Assembly: GCA_905147135.1 (NCBI GenBank)
Contig: LR990039.1
Span: 29,943,708 to 30,007,707 of the forward strand
DNA length: 64,000 nt
Direction: 5' to 3'
Source: Blastobasis lacticolella
Taxonomy: Eukaryota > Arthropoda > Insecta > Lepidoptera > Blastobasidae
Positions 61,560-64,000 of this stretch are shown piece by piece. Position numbers and translations under genes: made by a program. The notes under the pieces are model-generated. The model ran no database searches, was not told where the DNA came from, and saw only the letters and a list, made by a program, of their open reading frames with translations. How positions within the stretch are numbered: the first letter of the stretch is position 1; every line of letters begins with the position of its first letter.

Positions 61560-64000
61560 TTATATTTCGCTTAACGTAACATATTCTGTAACGCAGAATA
61601 TTTAAATTGGATCTTTACTCCACACTCCACCAGCGTCATAGCATCAGTCGTGGCTTATACTGAGTATGGTCCGTTGCACGTCTCCTTATGGTACGGCTAA
61701 AGGCGTGTTATAACTCTCACTAGCTTTTCGCTCGCGTGGAATATGTACGTTTATTGGCTGTATGTGTTCGGGAATCACACAAAAACTATTGTTGTGAGTC
61801 TAAGTCCAGTAGTTGGTTGAATAAATCCTTAGTTTTGTAGGTATATGGACTTTCTCCTCTCATTATTTTGTCAAAATATGCCGTGAACCTTCAGACGATG
61901 TTTGCGAAATATATTCTGGACATATTGGGGTCTGCGCTCTGTGATTCTGGATTATAGACGCCTTCTACAATGTCGATATTTTTTCTTTGGAGCATTGAGG
62001 TTTAGAGAAAACCTGCTGTATTCTAGTTCCAAATATTAAATTTAGACCCAATAAAGTCGGATTCCCAGATGAACCCAAAACTGGCACTGCCTGTCTTAGC
62101 CTGCGGAATATTATATCATATTTACTTCTCTCCATTATCTCCGTCTGTACTAGAATTTCATTCGTTTTAAGAGTATTTTATGCACCTGGCATATAGAAGG
62201 GATATTAAAACACGTCATCTTAGGACTTGACTCAAATTTTGAGTTTTAGTTTTTCAAAAACAGTTCAATATTTGTTAAGTTCGCGACCTTACTCGGGTCG
62301 ACGTTGGTCATAGACGGACGGACTTAAAGTACGCGGTTTTTAAGTTCGCGAACTCACTCATCACGTTTTTCTATGATTTCCGTAAATAATTTGAGTCAAT
62401 TGCTTCGAAAATCAGTCACTTTAGCAACAGAAAAGCATAAAGGTAAAGTTAAACAAATTGTATGCATAAAACAAAACTGCACGAGATCATCACAAAAAAA
62501 ATGGCGGAACGCGGCTCGCGGCGCTGACAGACGAGCGAGCCGAAGCCGCGAGCCACGAGCTACGAACAAAAATCAAACACGTTGGATCACCGGCGAACTT
62601 ACTCGGCGGTTTTAAAGTACGCGTACTTAGGCTGACACACGAGCGAGCAAAGTCGTCGAGCCACAAGTGCGCGTACTTACTCGCAAGTCTATCAGCCACT
62701 TGAGCTTAATGTCGTCTGATTTTACCATCAAAGAGACATCGTATTCGGATTGGCCATTTCCAAGAAATTGAGAAGTTTGCTGGTATGAAACTTTCAGTTT
62801 CCTGGAATATTGCGATATGTAAGGACCTAATACATCATAACGTTATAACTAACGCCTCCCCATAGCTCATGACCCACCCTTGTAAGGTACATTTAGACCA
62901 GACGAACATAGCGGCAACAGCAGTCGCTCGTGTACTTTTGGTGTTAACGCTAGAATGGTTCTAGAGCGCGTCACCCGCTCATTTAGTCTAATTGCAATGT
63001 AACTTATAGCTGGTTTCTTTAGATTTCTAGTAGGCCAAGGCACTAAATGGTAACGAATACAAAAGCGCATCTCTTTTAACACCAAGCGAGCGACTGCTCG
63101 AGTATTCATTCGCATGGTTGGTATAAACAGAGTATTTCTGTATTTCTATTGCGAGCATAGATAAAAACAAAGACACAGCAAGGCGCGACGTTCTACCGCT
63201 GTTTACACCAAGTGAATGAATCTCGCTTTATATGAAGCCTCCGTTATATGATTAGGTATATTTATCGAAGAATGTTGTTCTTTACATAATTCTGAAACTT
63301 TTGAACAGTTTTTACGGGTCCAAATGTTAGGTACCTACTTACATCTGCGTAAAATTCGGCTTCTATTCCTACGGACCCGAGGAATCACATTAAACATCGA
63401 GATAAATTTATAGACTGCTATACTGTGAAGGTATATTGTTGTCCGTTCAGTAGTTTTTCCGTAAAGGAGTAACAAATATACATCCATCCTTGCAAACTTT
63501 CACATTTATAATCCTATAATACTATTATTATAAAGATAAAGGTGTTTATTGTTTGTTTGTAATCGATAAACACACTGCTTAAACGATTTTAAAAATTCAC
63601 CTATAGAAAGCTGTATTACCAACGAGTAACATGGGCTGTAGTTTTCCCGAAATTCAATTTGGTTCCCGCGGGGATGGGTCCGGAACGTATTAATTGAACT
63701 ATACGCGGGAAAAATGAAAATAATAGGTATTCCATCGCGGGCTGTCAATCCGTTGACGTTTGGGGCGCTGTCCAACAAAACAGTTTTAAATACATCAAAT
63801 TCAATTTTACAGGCGCAGGTGGTTTTAATCAAAACCGGTACAATGGCATAGTAATTACGCCGTTATGATCGAAAAGACGACCCTTGGATGCAATTTTTAA
63901 CACTTGTCAAGTCGTTGATTGGCAATGAATTGAGGTTCGTATGCAACGGACGTCCCTCCAAATTGAAAAAAATATATTTTGACCCCTCATTTAATATGTC
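61560..64000. other. No gene recognised
   Basis: Contains a CG-rich repeat-like patch at 62280-62700 (AGTACGCG and ACGAGCGAGC motifs recurring) and short decayed frames. No coding gene is supported. Confidence 0.4.

Overview
The window is nuclear DNA of an insect, almost certainly a moth or butterfly (Lepidoptera). Genes are split by GT-AG introns, base composition is AT-rich, and the repeats are those familiar from lepidopteran genomes: Lep1-type Helitrons ending in CTAG, a tRNA-headed SINE, and decayed non-LTR retrotransposon tails. I see no bacterial operons, CRISPR arrays, rRNA or true tRNA genes.

The main gene lies on the minus strand (40328 to 15629). It encodes sarcalumenin, a sarcoplasmic-reticulum luminal GTPase-like Ca2+-binding protein. 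I rebuilt it from ten coding exons with matching splice sites and phases: a signal peptide, a long Asp/Glu-rich region, then an EHD-like GTPase domain. It predicts 849 residues and starts inside a GC-rich promoter block (about 40180-40900). The exons that make up the acidic region begin and end so that some can be skipped without a frameshift.

A second gene cluster lies at 50476-55717. RPB6 (shared subunit of RNA polymerases I/II/III) is on the minus strand. An unrecognised 98-residue acidic protein of two exons is also on the minus strand. Ribosomal protein S27 is on the plus strand, head-to-head with the small gene; their start codons are 94 bp apart, so they share a bidirectional promoter. 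The left part holds one intact single-exon gene (9260-10399, plus) for a protein with two Tudor domains, probably of the piRNA/germ-granule type.

Most of the remainder is transposon debris. There are tails of several LINE families, two decayed mariner-related transposases, SINE copies (one with an 11-bp target duplication), and Lep1 Helitrons. Several non-autonomous DNA elements have readable ends: piggyBac-like with TTAA (930-2055 and 60540-61554), hAT-like with an 8-bp duplication (46431-47244), mariner-like with TA (27273-27519), and one with a 3-bp duplication (13623-13872). Nested insertions are common (480-2200, 13440-14345). Other unusual structures are two adjacent perfect palindromes (48 and 34 bp) at 32005-32099, further perfect hairpins, a 60-bp tandem triplication in a sarcalumenin intron and a 131-bp tandem duplication. 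I did not find evidence for a wholly new biological system. The best leads are the sarcalumenin gene structure, the orphan signal-peptide exon at 30.7 kb, the S27-paired small gene and the palindrome pair.
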